Positions 1-11,612 of a stretch of DNA of 64,000 nucleotides are shown here, one piece after another. The DNA lies in NCBI GenBank assembly GCA_021432635.1, contig MU270038.1:868001-932000 (forward strand), given 5' to 3'. This DNA is from Thozetella sp. PMI_491 (taxonomy: Eukaryota > Ascomycota > Sordariomycetes > Chaetosphaeriales > Chaetosphaeriaceae). Both the position numbers and the translations under genes were made by a program. Positions within the stretch are counted from its first letter, which is position 1; each line of letters opens with the position of its first letter. The notes below the pieces were generated by a model. The model was not told where the DNA came from. It saw nothing but the letters and a program-made list of their open reading frames with translations, and searched no databases.

Positions 1-2000
1 AGCTTCTTCAGATACTCTCCATAGCCAATCTTAACGAGCTGGTCGTCCTTCTCGTGAACGCCGTGCTCCATCTCCTTCTGATACTGAACCATTTTATCCT
101 GGAGTTCAGGCATGAAGGAGCCAAGGACGCGAATGGCGCCCAACGCAGCGTTCGTCGAGTTGTTGATGCCAACTGTCAGGGTCGGGACACCCCTCTGCGA
201 TGGTGTTAGTCTACGGTTCGGAAAAGAAGACATAACGGTTGGTACTCACAGGCATCTGTACGATTGAGAGCAACGAGTCTTGCCCGTCGAGATGTGTCGC
301 TGCAATGGGCACGCCGATGACGGGCAGCGGGGTCTCCGACGAAATCATGCCCGGCAGGTGCGCTGCTCCGCCCGCTGCGGCAATGATAACCTTGATCCCA
401 TTGGCGGCAGCCTCTTCGGCAACCTTCATCATGAGCTTCGGCGTCCGGTGAGCGGACGTGATGCGGACCGTGTAGGGCACCTGGAACTGATCAAGGATCT
501 TCAAGCCAGCCTCCAGCTTGGGTAGGTCTGAATCCGACCCCATGGTGACTAGCACCAGAGGAGCTGCGCCGGACACATGGTTCTGGATGGCTGGTTTCTT
601 GGACTCGGCCTTGGCGCTGTCTTGGGGACGAAGCTGCTCGGTTGCCGCAGCGAGACGCTCTGCCCTGATCTCGTCCACGAGCTGGATGAACTGCGTGGCC
701 CGCTTCTCGAGAAGCTCCACTGACGATGAGCCTGTCAATGTGATGTGACCAATCTTACGACCTGGTTTTGGTTCCTTGCCGTAAAGGTGGAGGTACACAT
801 CCATGTCGCCGTGGAAAGTACTCCTGGCCAGTCGTGCGAGTCGGTGGTGGGAGTTTGCTGTCGCACCTCCCAGGATGTTGAGCATGATGGCAGACTCAAC
901 GCGGGGCGTCAGCTTCTCGGGAACCGGCAGGTCGAGGACGGCGTGCAACTGCGCCTTGAACTGGGACATGTAAGGCACGGCCTCGATGGTAAGGTGGCCC
1001 GAGTTGTGCGGGCGAGGCGCAACTTCATTGACCATCAAAGATCCTTTAGACTCCATTAGCCTCTCGCTCCACGTAGACGTGCCATAAGTTTCAACATTGC
1101 TTGCTTACCGTCCTCGAGCAGGAACATCTCCACCGCAAAGACACCTCTGCCCCACAGCGTGCCGATGACGTCGCAGGCTAGCTTCCTCGCCTTCTCGCTG
1201 ACCTCTTCCGGGACATTCCTGGGGGGCATGAAGACCTTGGTGCAGATGCTGTCCTCGTGCACCGTCTCGACAGCGGGATAGGCGACGGTACCCTTGAGGT
1301 TGCCCTCGTTGTCTTCAGTCCGCACCACCATGACCGCCAGTTCCTTGACGAACGGCGCCCACTTCTCGGCGTACAGCGGTAGCTTCCCCAGAGCCTTGGA
1401 TGCGGCGTCAAGGTCCTTGTCACTGCCGACTTTGAAGTTACCCCGGCCGTCATAGCTTCCCTTCCGCGCCTTGAGCATAAAGGGGAAGCCGAACTTCTTG
1501 GCGGCCTCCTTGAGGGATGCTTGAGTATCGTCCCCTGAGGCAATAGAGATCTGCTCCGCGATCGGTATCTTGACCTTGAGCTTGGCCTCGCATTCCCGGA
1601 AGTGCTCCTTCTGCAGGTACTTGTCCTGAATGAGACGGAGAGTGCGCCATGAGGGGTGGATGGGCGGCCGGTGGACCTGGAAAGTGCCGTCTGCGCACGT
1701 CACCTGGACGCCGGTCTTCTCAATATCCTCGAGCACCTCAGTGTCGACGTGCTCGATCTCGACTGTCAGGAAGTCGGAGCGCGACGCCAGCTCGCGGATC
1801 TTGGCGGGGTCCTTGAACGAGCCGGTGACATGATGGCTGCTGCAGTTGATCTGCTTGGCCGAAGAGTTCTCTTCATCCAGGACCGCCACGTCGATGCCCA
1901 GGGGGCCGGCGGCCTGGCATAGCATGCGACCAAGCTGGCCGCCGCCCAAGAGACCAATGATGGTGCTGCCGCCCATTGTAGCGTCCGGAGAGGGGCTCAT
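1..2000 (-). CDS. ADE2: Phosphoribosylaminoimidazole carboxylase (AIR carboxylase), 3' partial
   Basis: Catalyses the AIR to CAIR step of de novo purine synthesis. Three exons are visible: complement(<1..194, 250..1043, 1109..2000). The introns of 65 nt (1044-1108) and 55 nt (195-249) have good donors (gtaagc, gtgagt) and restore the conserved stretches [18 protein letters not shown] and SIVQMPRGVP. The N-terminal part has the PurK glycine-rich start [13 protein letters not shown] and an ATP-grasp fold. The C-terminal part, from about residue 460, is PurE-like ([23 protein letters not shown]). The start was placed at the Met of [12 protein letters not shown] (2000). An alternative is the Met at 1976, immediately before the GGQ motif. 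The reading frame stays open further upstream, but that sequence looks like leader. The last codons lie beyond base 1. The gene is divergent from the AGC kinase at 3345. Family assignment is secure; the exact start is less so. Confidence 0.95.
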
Positions 2001-3344
2001 GGGCTGCGACGTGAGAGATCCGGGTTGAAGTGGCCCGGAAGCTGCTTGAATTTTTGACGTGGGGGATGTAGCAGTGAGGGGGTGGGATGATGAAAAGCCT
2101 AGCTTCGGCTTCACCAACGACAAATTGATTCGGTGGGTGACCAAGCTGAAGCAGGTACGCAAACTGAGGTTGAGCTGCCGCTTGCGGTGCAGAGCCACGC
2201 CAAGGTACCGCGGCAGCAGTAGTACATTATACAAAAAAAAAAATCTTTGCACTAATAATAACCCCGCTATACTTGCGGATACAAAGTTGGCGTGTTAGCC
2301 GCCATGACTTTGGAACGTTCGACTCTACCTAGGCCCGTCCCTTGGTTCGTCTCGGATATTGATTCCAGCCCTACAGCTCTAACAAAACCCTTGGGTCGGT
2401 CGGGTCATCATTGGGACATTGACCCAACTCAAGGGTTGGAGCCAAAGGTGGCGACGATCCGAGGAAAGGCAAACATTCACCGCTCCGGCTTCTGTTCTAA
2501 TGCTGGTTCTCACCTAGCAGTAGTGCATTTGGCGGGGTGACCCCAGATTAAAAAAAAATTATTCGAGGTTGCCCTGTCCCGCAAACTGAACCCACTTGGA
2601 GGGGAAATTTTAGATATGAAAGCCGGTAGCAAGAACTGAAGATACCTTCCGTTCCTTGTGTCGTATTATTGCATGGAGTATGAAGAGAGGATTCAAATCC
2701 AGTGCCTCCTACGGTACATTTGGCTCCTTTCGCCCCGGCACATTGGGGAATGTCCGATCCACGTTACGATCAACCGGCAGGAGGCGGCACAAGGGGCAAA
2801 CAAGGCTTGGGCTGAGTACAGGCGGCTGACCCCCCTTCCGCCCCGCCCCCTCCACAGTGGTCGAATGCCCGGCGGAGCGTATTCCTCCTGCCAATCCGAG
2901 CGTGGCGCGGCGCGGCATGTGCTTTGTGCAGCGGGAATTTGGTCAAAAATTTGTCCACATCCTCCCTTCCTCCCCTTTTCACTTTCTCTTCCTCAGTGAG
3001 ACTCTCACAAACCGCACCGAACCTTCCGCAAAGATCCCAAACGACGCCCGCCAATGCATTTGGAACAGAGCAACCCTACCAACCCTTCTTCCAGCTTCAA
3101 GCACCAGATGCGCGCGATTCAAGCCCTCCAAAGCCTGCGATTTGACCCCTCCGAGCGACGCGCTGACGCTGAGCGACGCCGCGGCCAGCCTTGAGCCTTT
3201 GGACGAGACCCTGATTGAGAACGTCGTCGAGGCCTCGGCTTGTCCGGCCCGCACCATTAATTAATTAATTTTCCCCCCTCTTCTTTTCAAAATTCTTGTT
3301 CTTGTATCCGGGGCTGGGCTCCAGGCTGCCCGGGGCGCCTCACC
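2001..3344. promoter_or_regulatory. Divergent intergenic region between ADE2 and the S6K-like kinase
   Basis: About 1.3 kb separates two divergently transcribed genes, so it must carry both promoters and 5' leaders. It includes an A12 run near 2230, a homopolymer A run near 2550 and a pyrimidine-rich stretch at about 2960-3000 that resembles a fungal core promoter/leader upstream of the kinase. Small open frames here have no coding-like composition. No binding site could be assigned with confidence. Confidence 0.5.
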
Positions 3345-4952
3345 ATGATCGCCAAGGCCACACCTGCGCTCAACACCGTGCGCGGTTTCAACAACCGGAC
3401 CCCGGTAACTTCGGGTGACGAAGATTCCGACGCTTGCCCAACGCCCCAGTTGCGCGGAAAGGGTTCGGCAAAAAGAGGGCGGAAGCCGTACATCATCGAC
3501 GATGTCGTGAGCGCTAACTGCAGCCCGGTGCTCAAGCCGACGTCGTCCCCCGCGGTATCGGGGATTGGCATGCTGCGCTTGCAGGTAGAGCCTACTAGCA
3601 TGAGCCTCGATGGTACCGCGGCGTCGTCGCGCGCAAGTTCCATGACGCGCAGCGACAGCCGCCCGCCGTACCCGTCTCCCCTCGCGAGCGACGCCAGTGC
3701 TCCTTCCCGAACCATGAGCCACGACACTTTGCGCCGCTATAGTCGCCACAAGTACACTACGAGCGGCAGCGGCAGCGGGGACGAGACGGCGTCGGAAGGG
3801 AGCACGAGCTACGAGATCACACTCGAGCACGACTTCGTCGGCGAAGCCGCGGGCCACGTCGCTGCAGGCACCATCGAGGGTGGCCTAGTCCCTCCGCGTC
3901 GTAAGATGACGGCGGACGACTTTGAGCCACTCCGATGCCTCGGTAAGGGGACCTATGGGACCGTGCTCCTCGTCAAGCAACGCACCACCGGGCGTCTGTA
4001 CGCGCAGAAGCAGTTCAAGAAGGCTTCTCTGGTCGTCCACAAGAAGCTGGTTGAGCAAACCAAGACGGAGCGCCAGATCCTTGAGAGCGTGAATAGGCAC
4101 CCATTCGTGGTGAAGCTGTTTTACGCATTCCAAGACCAGGAGAAGCTATACCTCATCCTCGAGTACGGCCAGGGTGGCGAGCTCTTCACGCATCTCAGCA
4201 CCGAGAAGATGTTCCCTGAGCCAACCGCTGCGTTCTACATGGCGGAGATGGTCCTTGCCTTGTCACACCTGCACGACACTCTGGGCGTCGTCTACCGGGA
4301 TATGAAGCCCGAAAACTGCTTGCTAGACGCGGACGGCCACCTCCTCCTGACCGACTTTGGCCTGTCCAAGGTGGCCGTCGACCCTGACGCGTGCAACTCG
4401 ATTCTTGGAACCGTCGAATACATGGCCCCCGAGGTTATTCTCGGCAAAAAATACGGCAAAGCAGTGGACTGGTGGTCTCTCGGCGCCTTGGGCTACGACC
4501 TGATGACTGGCAGCCCGCCGTTCCGGGGTCAGAACAACGCCAAGATCCAGGACAACATCGTCAAGCAGAAGCTCGTCCTCCCGTACTTCCTCAGCCCGGA
4601 TGCCAAGGATCTCCTGACTCGTCTCCTCCGCAAGGAGCCGGCGAAGCGCCTAGGCTATAACATGCCCAAGGACCTGGCGATCATCAAGAAGCACCGGTTC
4701 TTCCGGCGCATCGACTGGAAAGCACTCGCTGCCCGAGAGGTGGAGCCTCCGATTCAACCGATGATTACCGATCCCGAGCTCGCCGAGAACTTCGCGCCCG
4801 AGTTCACGGAGTTGAGCCTCAGCCCCGTCGTCAGTCGGCTCGACGAGCCGTGGAGCGCCGGCAAGGATGCCAAGGAGAATCCCTTCGGCGGCTTCAGCTT
4901 CGTGGCGTCGAACAGCCTGCTCGAGGGCAACGGGTTTCCGATCTCGGCGTAG
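3345..4952 (+). CDS. AGC-family serine/threonine protein kinase, S6K/Psk1-like
   Basis: A single-exon, 535-aa protein. The first ~185 residues are low-complexity and Ser/Pro-rich. The kinase domain spans roughly residues 193-453, with glycine loop GKGTYGTV, ATP-binding Lys222 (YAQKQFKK), catalytic YRDMKPEN (Asp319), DFG (Asp337) and an APE motif. An AGC C-terminal tail follows, containing the PEFTE block and a hydrophobic motif FGGFSF at 514-519, the site type that TOR complexes phosphorylate in S6K-class kinases. The activation loop reads NSILGTVEYMAPE, so a Ser sits where classical S6K has the PDK1-target Thr. The ATG has a good context (ctcaccATG). By family, the role is nutrient/TORC1 signalling to translation; this is inferred from similarity. 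It could also be described as a Ypk/Sck-related kinase, but the tail fits Psk1-like best. Confidence 0.88.
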   Translation: MIAKATPALNTVRGFNNRTPVTSGDEDSDACPTPQLRGKGSAKRGRKPYIIDDVVSANCSPVLKPTSSPAVSGIGMLRLQVEPTSMSLDGTAASSRASSMTRSDSRPPYPSPLASDASAPSRTMSHDTLRRYSRHKYTTSGSGSGDETASEGSTSYEITLEHDFVGEAAGHVAAGTIEGGLVPPRRKMTADDFEPLRCLGKGTYGTVLLVKQRTTGRLYAQKQFKKASLVVHKKLVEQTKTERQILESVNRHPFVVKLFYAFQDQEKLYLILEYGQGGELFTHLSTEKMFPEPTAAFYMAEMVLALSHLHDTLGVVYRDMKPENCLLDADGHLLLTDFGLSKVAVDPDACNSILGTVEYMAPEVILGKKYGKAVDWWSLGALGYDLMTGSPPFRGQNNAKIQDNIVKQKLVLPYFLSPDAKDLLTRLLRKEPAKRLGYNMPKDLAIIKKHRFFRRIDWKALAAREVEPPIQPMITDPELAENFAPEFTELSLSPVVSRLDEPWSAGKDAKENPFGGFSFVASNSLLEGNGFPISA

Positions 4953-5505
4953 GCTAAATGCCCAAAGTACGTCTTCCTTTCTTACAGAAACAAGTTTAAG
5001 CGAAATCGAAGGGCTGTGGAGGCTGGTAGAGAACCAAGGGCACATATTTATTCCAGCCGAGAAGCAAGGGACTTCGACTCGAGGGAGCTTTGGTCATAGA
5101 CTAGAACTAGGACATAATATTTCTCGCGCGAGGGTGGAAGTTTTGCATTTATTTTATGTTTTTCGGAGGAATTCAAAAGCGACGCGAACCATAACTGGGC
5201 GGTTCGCGTGTGCTAGACTTAGAGACGGATAGATGGGTCGCTTTGGACTGCTCCATAATACACCGATTTCAACCCCATGTTAAACTGTATTCCAACAGTG
5301 ACCCACCGCAACTGAACACAACTGGGCCGGCCTTGGTGCTCGGAACGGATGGCGAGCTGTCTTGTCTATCTCTAGGTCTATGTCCTCGGCGGCAAGCTAG
5401 GTCAAAGCATACTGTGGAGGGCTTTGTATCTTGGTTTTGATTACATCCACAGTCCCCTCGCGCAAAAAAAAAAAAAAAAAAAGACGGGGGTATCGCGACG
5501 GCAAT
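4953..5505. other. Convergent 3' intergenic region with an A19 tract
   Basis: The 3' flank shared by the kinase (plus) and the dehydrogenase (minus). It contains a homopolymer of 19 A at 5464-5482, just beyond the dehydrogenase stop codon. No gene is seen. Confidence 0.5.
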
Positions 5506-6498
5506 CTAGATGACATTCTTCAAGGGCTGGGCGGCCAGCAGCCTCCTCAGGTTGTCGGCGATCAGCCCCTCGGCTCCCTGCGGCCGGCCGCCGGCGGCAT
5601 GGGGCGACACGACCAAGTTCGGGGTCTTCCACAGACGGCTGGACTCGGGCAGCGGCTCGACATCGAACACGTCGAGCACAGCGCCGCCGAGCTCGCCCTT
5701 GTCGAGGGCGTCGGCCAGGGCCTCCTCGTCGATGCTGATGCCGCGGCCCACGTTGATGATCCAGGCGTGCTTGGGTAGCATACGGAGGCGCTCGGCGTTG
5801 ATGGCGTGGCGGGTGGAGGCGTCGCCGGGCAGAATCATGACCAGGGCGTCGGTGTCGGCTAGCAGCTCCGGCAGCTTGTCCTCGCCGTAGACCTCGACGC
5901 CGTTGCGCACGCCGGCGCTCCGGGCCACGCCGCGCACCTTGGCGCCCAGGCCGATCAGGTGCGGCACCAGGGCCTTGGCGATGTTGCCGAAGCCCCAGAC
6001 GGTAACCTTGGCGTCGCGTAGGGTGGTGAAGGCGCCGGCGGGGCGGTCGGGCTGCGGCCCGCCGAGATGGCCAGGCCACTTGCCCTGCAGCTGGTAGTCG
6101 CGCATCTCGTAGAAACGGCGGGCGGCGACCAGGAGCATGCCGAGGGCGTGCTCGGCGACGGTGTGGTCGTGCAGGCCGGAGCCGGTGGTCACGGTGATGC
6201 GGGACGGGTCGAAGCCGGCGGCCAGCACGTCGTTGGGCCCGGCGGCGAGCGACTGGATCCACCGCAGGTTCTTCATGCGCGCCGCGGCATCCTTGAGGTT
6301 GTCGGCCGAGTTGGTCCAGGTCACGAGCACCTCGGCATCGATCAGCTCCTCGGGGATGGGCGCCTTGACGTCGTACGCGTGCAGCGTGGGCGCGAAGCCC
6401 TCGAGGCTCTGCACGTCGAGCTTGAGCGAGGTGGGGTAGAGGAGCTTCATGGCGGCGATCGAGCGGCTGGCGAGGGTTCGGGACAGGCTGGTGCGCAT
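5506..6498 (-). CDS. D-isomer-specific 2-hydroxyacid dehydrogenase, probably mitochondrial
   Basis: An intronless frame of about 330 aa. An NAD(P)-binding Rossmann segment (VWGFGNIAKALV) lies mid-protein. The catalytic triad of the D-2-hydroxyacid dehydrogenase family is present: Arg in NVGRGISID, Glu in DVFDVEPLPE, His in SPHAAGG. The fold is expected to reduce glyoxylate/hydroxypyruvate or similar 2-keto acids; the substrate cannot be read from sequence. The start at 6498 (MRTSLSRTLASRS) gives a Ser/Arg-rich, acid-free leader typical of a mitochondrial presequence. A second in-frame Met at 6450 (MKLLYPTS) would give a cytosolic form, so dual targeting is possible. An upstream in-frame Met at 6573 would add a hydrophobic stretch but falls in leader-like sequence. 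Confidence 0.87.
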   Translation of the reverse strand: MRTSLSRTLASRSIAAMKLLYPTSLKLDVQSLEGFAPTLHAYDVKAPIPEELIDAEVLVTWTNSADNLKDAAARMKNLRWIQSLAAGPNDVLAAGFDPSRITVTTGSGLHDHTVAEHALGMLLVAARRFYEMRDYQLQGKWPGHLGGPQPDRPAGAFTTLRDAKVTVWGFGNIAKALVPHLIGLGAKVRGVARSAGVRNGVEVYGEDKLPELLADTDALVMILPGDASTRHAINAERLRMLPKHAWIINVGRGISIDEEALADALDKGELGGAVLDVFDVEPLPESSRLWKTPNLVVSPHAAGGRPQGAEGLIADNLRRLLAAQPLKNVI

Positions 6499-9400
6499 CA
6501 ACTCTTGTGAGCGAGCGGGGAGAGGGGGAGAAGAGAGGGAGGGGAGAAGGAAGAGAGGGGAAAAAAGAGACAAAAATCACCACCGAGACGGCAAAGGCAG
6601 GATAGCTAGGAAGGGGGGGGGGGAGGTTGAATCCAGGCAATCCAGTTGGGCGGGATTTTCTTTTTCTTTTTTTTCAGACTCAATTGCCTTCCATGACCCG
6701 CCGGCGAGCCGGCGGTTGCTAGTATGCCAACCCCTCGGCTGGCACAAGACGGGGGCGAACGAGAGGCGATACCGGCGGTTTGAATAGCCGGACACGGCCC
6801 AGTTTGCTATCATCGCTCGCCAGGTCGATTGCCGCCTACCCCGCAACCCCTCCTCCTCCGCTTTTGCTGCTCGAGGGTTTTGGTTGCTAGCGGCCATTGA
6901 GCGTGTCGGTCTCGCCGGCCGCGCTTCGCTCCAAGTCCTTCGGGCTTTGATAACCCGCACTTGGCCTTCCCGCGCAACGGAGCTCCTCCCAAAAGCCGCA
7001 CCCACCGACGCCTTCGCTCCGTCGTAAATAGATGCAGCGACCCGCGGTGCCGCCCAAAGCGGAGCTGCCCTGACCTACTACCCTCGTGAGGTAGGCTCGT
7101 GGCCCTCCTCTTTGCTGGCGTGCGATTCCGAATTCGACCTGCTCTTCTGATTGCGAGCCTCTCGCAAGCTTCCGCGCCGGAGATTCTGCCGATATCCCGA
7201 GAGGGGAGGGAGAAGCGGCGGCGGCCGGATCCGTGTCCGGAGCGCCAAGACCGGCTTTCTTGCGCCGCAACCCCTCCCTGGGCAGTCCAACTCGGGCCGG
7301 GAACGAATCCAGGGCACCGCCTCTTTCCCGGGCCGTACCCGTCCGGCCCCCTCCTTCCCACTTGTGCACAGCGCGGGCTCGAAAGCTACCGAAGCGGCAT
7401 GGAAAATGCGAGGGGGGGAAAGCGGTGTAGGACAACAGCCACGGGAAGACCCCCACGAGTTCTGCACTCCAGAAGCCTGGCTAGGATACTGACTCGAGTC
7501 CACACTCCACTCATTTGGGCTGCCTCCCCACTCCAAAGTCCTCTTCCGGTCGGCGAGACAAAGCGTTTCCCCCCAAAGCTGGACCTCGAGCTCACAGACC
7601 AGCTCCCTCAAGAGCTCCCCTAAAACAGTCTCGGTCCCGAGCTTAATACACGATGCTTACCCGAGCGCAAGCTGCCCTTGGGCTTTACTTTAACTCAAAC
7701 GCTGGGAACGTGCGGCCATCATCGATCTGTAGCAGTACGATCACCACCTCGGCTCGCTCGCTGCCAATCACGCGACGACCAACCTGGGCATCGGGTGTGG
7801 TTTCGGGCGTCATCGCCGATCAGAGAGGAGGCCTGAGAAATAACTTTCGTCTTTGTCGCTTGGCCCCGGGGAACCCACCCCTAGTTGGCCGCGGACGAGG
7901 GTATACGCAATCGTCCCCATCTCCCTGCACCCATCTCCCTGCACGACCTCGGTCGCGCTTGATAGGGTCTTTCCAACTGCCGCCGGGCTGGGCAGAGCCG
8001 CCTTGGGTCTGGGAACACGTCACGAAGCGGCCGGGGGTGGGACGAACCGGGATGGCTCCGATGCAATAGCATACAGATATCGACCAGGACGACTGCCGAC
8101 CTTCATTCGCCCGCCCACGTGCCGACGCCGCCCACCTGGGCCGTGCCAGGACAACCTCTCGACCAGCAGGCATGGCATGGCATGGCAGAAGCAGACAGAC
8201 ATGAGACGTGACAGGAGCGCCATGGCTGCCACCTCTCCCGTGGCTCCAGGATCGCCCCCCGACAACCGGCCGGCCGGCCGACTCCGCCGAGGGAATCGAG
8301 GGAATGGAGGGATTGGGCGACTTGAGCCAAGACTACGCTTACGCAGGCCAAGGCGCATATCTCGTCCGTCCGGTCGTCGAGCGCGGCACGGCGGTTTGAG
8401 GCCGCCCGGCGAAGAGAGAGAAAGAGAGAGAGGTCGAAAACGGACGACTTGGAACATGAATCGCCGAAGCGATCGAAAGCTGGTTAGTAGGTGGTGACAT
8501 TTGCCCTTTGCCCTGCAAATGTCTGCAAATGTCCCTGCAGCCAAGCTGCTACGCGCGGCGGGCTGCAATCTCTCTGCCTATAATTTGGCCCTGTAGCTTC
8601 CCCCCCGTAGCTTCCGTGCACGTACTATGGAGTACACTGCCTCTTACAAACAGGGGTGCGTTGATTCGCTAGCCCCCGCTAATGTGGGCTGGTGTTCTAG
8701 GCTCGTGGCTGCCCCGGAGGAGGAGAAGGGCCCTACGAGTAGCGAGTACGCTAATACACAATACGCTCCCGCGCACCACGGATCCATCGGCCAAGACCGC
8801 TCCACCGGCTCTGATCCACCGTTTGTTGCGCCGGAGAGAGACTCTCTGACCCACGCGTCTTACTGAGTTCGGGATCGGGTCAATTTGTTGCTACAAAATT
8901 GGGCCGAAATGCTAACGTGAGAGCCCGCTCGCTGGAAAGACGACGTTCCGGTAGCTGCGCCTCTCCCTGGTGTCGCTCCCACCCAAAGTTACCCTTTTCT
9001 GCTTTCTTTATTGGTAACAAACGCAAATATGTAAGGCACGTCACACAGTACTTGGCCCTAGTCGCGCCGGAGAAGGGGTGAGGGAGGGTGTGTAGGACAG
9101 CCGTTTATGGAACGGAATTGAACACAAAACAGACCAGGCCAGGACTGGTTGGCGTCGCTCCCAAGGGAGTTGGGTATGTACCATTCTCGTGGCGTGCCTG
9201 GTACCTACGGAAAGCCTGCGACGCCCAAGACGGGCCAGGGCATTCCGCTCTCCTCCCCGTGGCTTGGAGTGTCATCGCCCATCGTCACGTTGCCGTCCTG
9301 GTTGGCTGAGGTCGCGTGCTTGGCGAAGCGGAGGCGGGTGCCCTCTCTTTCTACTAGTCTTGCCCCGGACGGCTGGAGCATTCTGGCATCCAACGCCCCA

Positions 9401-11612
9401 AGGAACAAAATAAGAATGCCGAAGGGTGTCCGTACAGTAGCGTTACGGTACGACATGTACAGTATCTACCTACACCCTGGGAAAACGTCACACACAGCCT
9501 GGCAATCCAGATCCATGGGGCGCGAAGGGGCTCGGTAGAAGACCCCATCTCCCCGCCTGCTCGCTCCTACACGCTACCAAGGCTACTAATCCTTATCTGT
9601 CGATCTCCTTCCCTAGAAGGGGCGAATCGCCTAATCAACCTCTATCATCTCACGCGGCGGTTGGCGCCGATGCCACATGCAGCCAGGGTAGCAAAATAGG
9701 GTATGCTTCCCGGAGTTACAGGGGTGGCGGCTGTTCTTGCAGCGCAACCTCTCTCCCAGGCCTGAGGGTGCTGGTACCGGCAGTGTGTGCCTATTTTGAT
9801 ACCGTCGTGTGCGCATGTTGCATTCTATTTTATCTCGCTGTTTCGTTTCAGCACCCTGAGCGCCTGTCTCTGGCAGAAAAGCGGGAAGAGGGGCGGACGC
9901 TCAAGGGAGGGGGGAAGGGGGGATGGGGGCGACGGGCGGCAGTCTTCGAATAGCGCCCAGGGACCATGCTTGTCCGTCCGGACAATGCCATCTCGCCTGC
10001 ATCCAGCCTCCCGGTCTCCTTGGCGCCGCGTACGCCATCTGCAAGCGCGCTCGACAGAGGACGAGAGAGACAGGAAAAAAGCTGCAGGTTTCGGGAGAGT
10101 GGGCGACTAGTGTGCCACGGCATGGCGATATCGTGCTGCTGCACGGGCGCGGGGTCAAAGGGGGCTGTGTTGGGGGAGAGGTGTGGTGTGGTTTTTTTGG
10201 AGGACAAGGACAAGGAGCCTCCTGTGCTGCCACTGAGGGCGGCCAGATATGTCATCCATGATCAACGTCCAGAGGGCGCGGCGCGTCCTTGGCGTATCGC
10301 GTCACATCACACACGTAGCCTTCGCAGCCCCTCCGCTGGAGCCAGGATGGTCCAGAGAGAGAGAGACGATGAGGGGACGACCGTAAATCTCCGGAACCGC
10401 GATGATCGTCGCACGCTGTCGTGGAACCAAGGGAGCCAGAGAGCTTGGACGTCTAGGCACAAACTCTACTGCGTAGCGTCCCCCGGGGTGAGTGTTGATC
10501 AATGGGGCAGCACTACTGCAAGCCTCCTGGGTTACCACTAAGGGCACATCAATCTCTCCGGCGGAGAGATTGATACCGGGCAGGACAAGGGGGGAGGGAG
10601 CACAGCACACTAAGAGACCCAAGACGATGAGAAAGAAAGAGAGAGAAAAAAAAAGGATCTAGGGTATCCCGTACCACACGTCAGCCGTCTAGCTGCTTTG
10701 GAATTGCAGGGGTTGCCCCCTCGGCTGCTCAATCTGGCTTTGACCAAGGGTGAGATTCGTGGGTGGCGTAGATTAACGTCTAGCTCGGGGTACCTCCAGC
10801 TGAGGTTCCTCTCATTGTCTCGCCCAGAAGCTTTTTCTTTCGCATTTGTCCGCTACCGCCGAGGGTTATGACAACTCCGGGAGAAGGCTCTGATCGTCGC
10901 CTGTCTCTCCGTTCAAGCCACAAACCCCGTTTGGGAATTTTAAATAGCAGCTTTGAGAGCCATCTCTCTCTCTCTTTCGTCTCTTGTATGCCTTCTCGGC
11001 GCCACACGTCGGCCCTCGCCCTCTAAGACAGACAGCTCCGTCTCAGACTCTCAGCCAAGAGGTCCTAGCCTCATCGTCTCATCTCCAGCCTTTGGCTCTC
11101 CCGGCCCGCTGGTCAGTTCGTCCGTGGCACCGCAGCCAGCGGCTTTTCTTCCCCAACCTCAGGTCCGGTCGGGCTTCCAAGCGCCCTACCGACCTAGTGT
11201 GCGCATCATTGCACACTCCCATCGTCGAAACGCCAAAAAAAAAAACACCGAGACGGTGATCAGTTCTCCACTAGCGAGAGCGCGCGCCAGACACAGACGT
11301 TGGATAGAGGATCTTTGGCGGGGATACCTGAGACAGCCCCGGGCCCTAGTTGGCATTATAAACAACGCCCCAAGCCCCCAAGCACCCCCGGCACCCATCC
11401 CGCCTACTCGACCCTGCTCGTCTCTTTTCCCGGTCTTATTAATTGACCACTCCGTCTACATACCTCCACAGCCCGGTCAACACTGCCGTCCTTGTACCGC
11501 AATCTATTTGCTTTCGCACCTGCTTCATATCAACGGGCCTGCACAAGCAGCCGTACAGCCTAGGTGCTGCCGATCCCTCTCGTAACCAGCGCACTCATCG
11601 CACCGGGTCACA
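6499..11612. other. 5.1-kb gene-free tract upstream of the dehydrogenase and the DOMON-b561 gene
   Basis: No open frame here has coding-like codon use, a recognisable domain or convincing splice context. Open frames up to about 210 codons (for example 10953-11585) are Arg/Pro/Ser-rich, as expected from GC-rich noncoding DNA. Visible features are simple-sequence: a G-rich run at 6612-6623, GA repeats near 8418, 10350 and 10630, and a CT-rich stretch at about 10954-10985 that fits a fungal promoter or leader. The right end must contain the promoter of the gene at 11613. Confidence 0.55.

Noticed and set aside
5441-6640. 399-codon minus-strand open frame over the dehydrogenase
   Set aside because: Arg/Pro/Ala-rich frame-shifted shadow of the dehydrogenase, caused by high GC3; the true frame carries the catalytic motifs.
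10953-11585. 210-codon plus-strand open frame just upstream of the DOMON-b561 gene
   Set aside because: Low-complexity Pro/Ser/Arg translation in a CT-rich leader region; better explained as promoter/leader.
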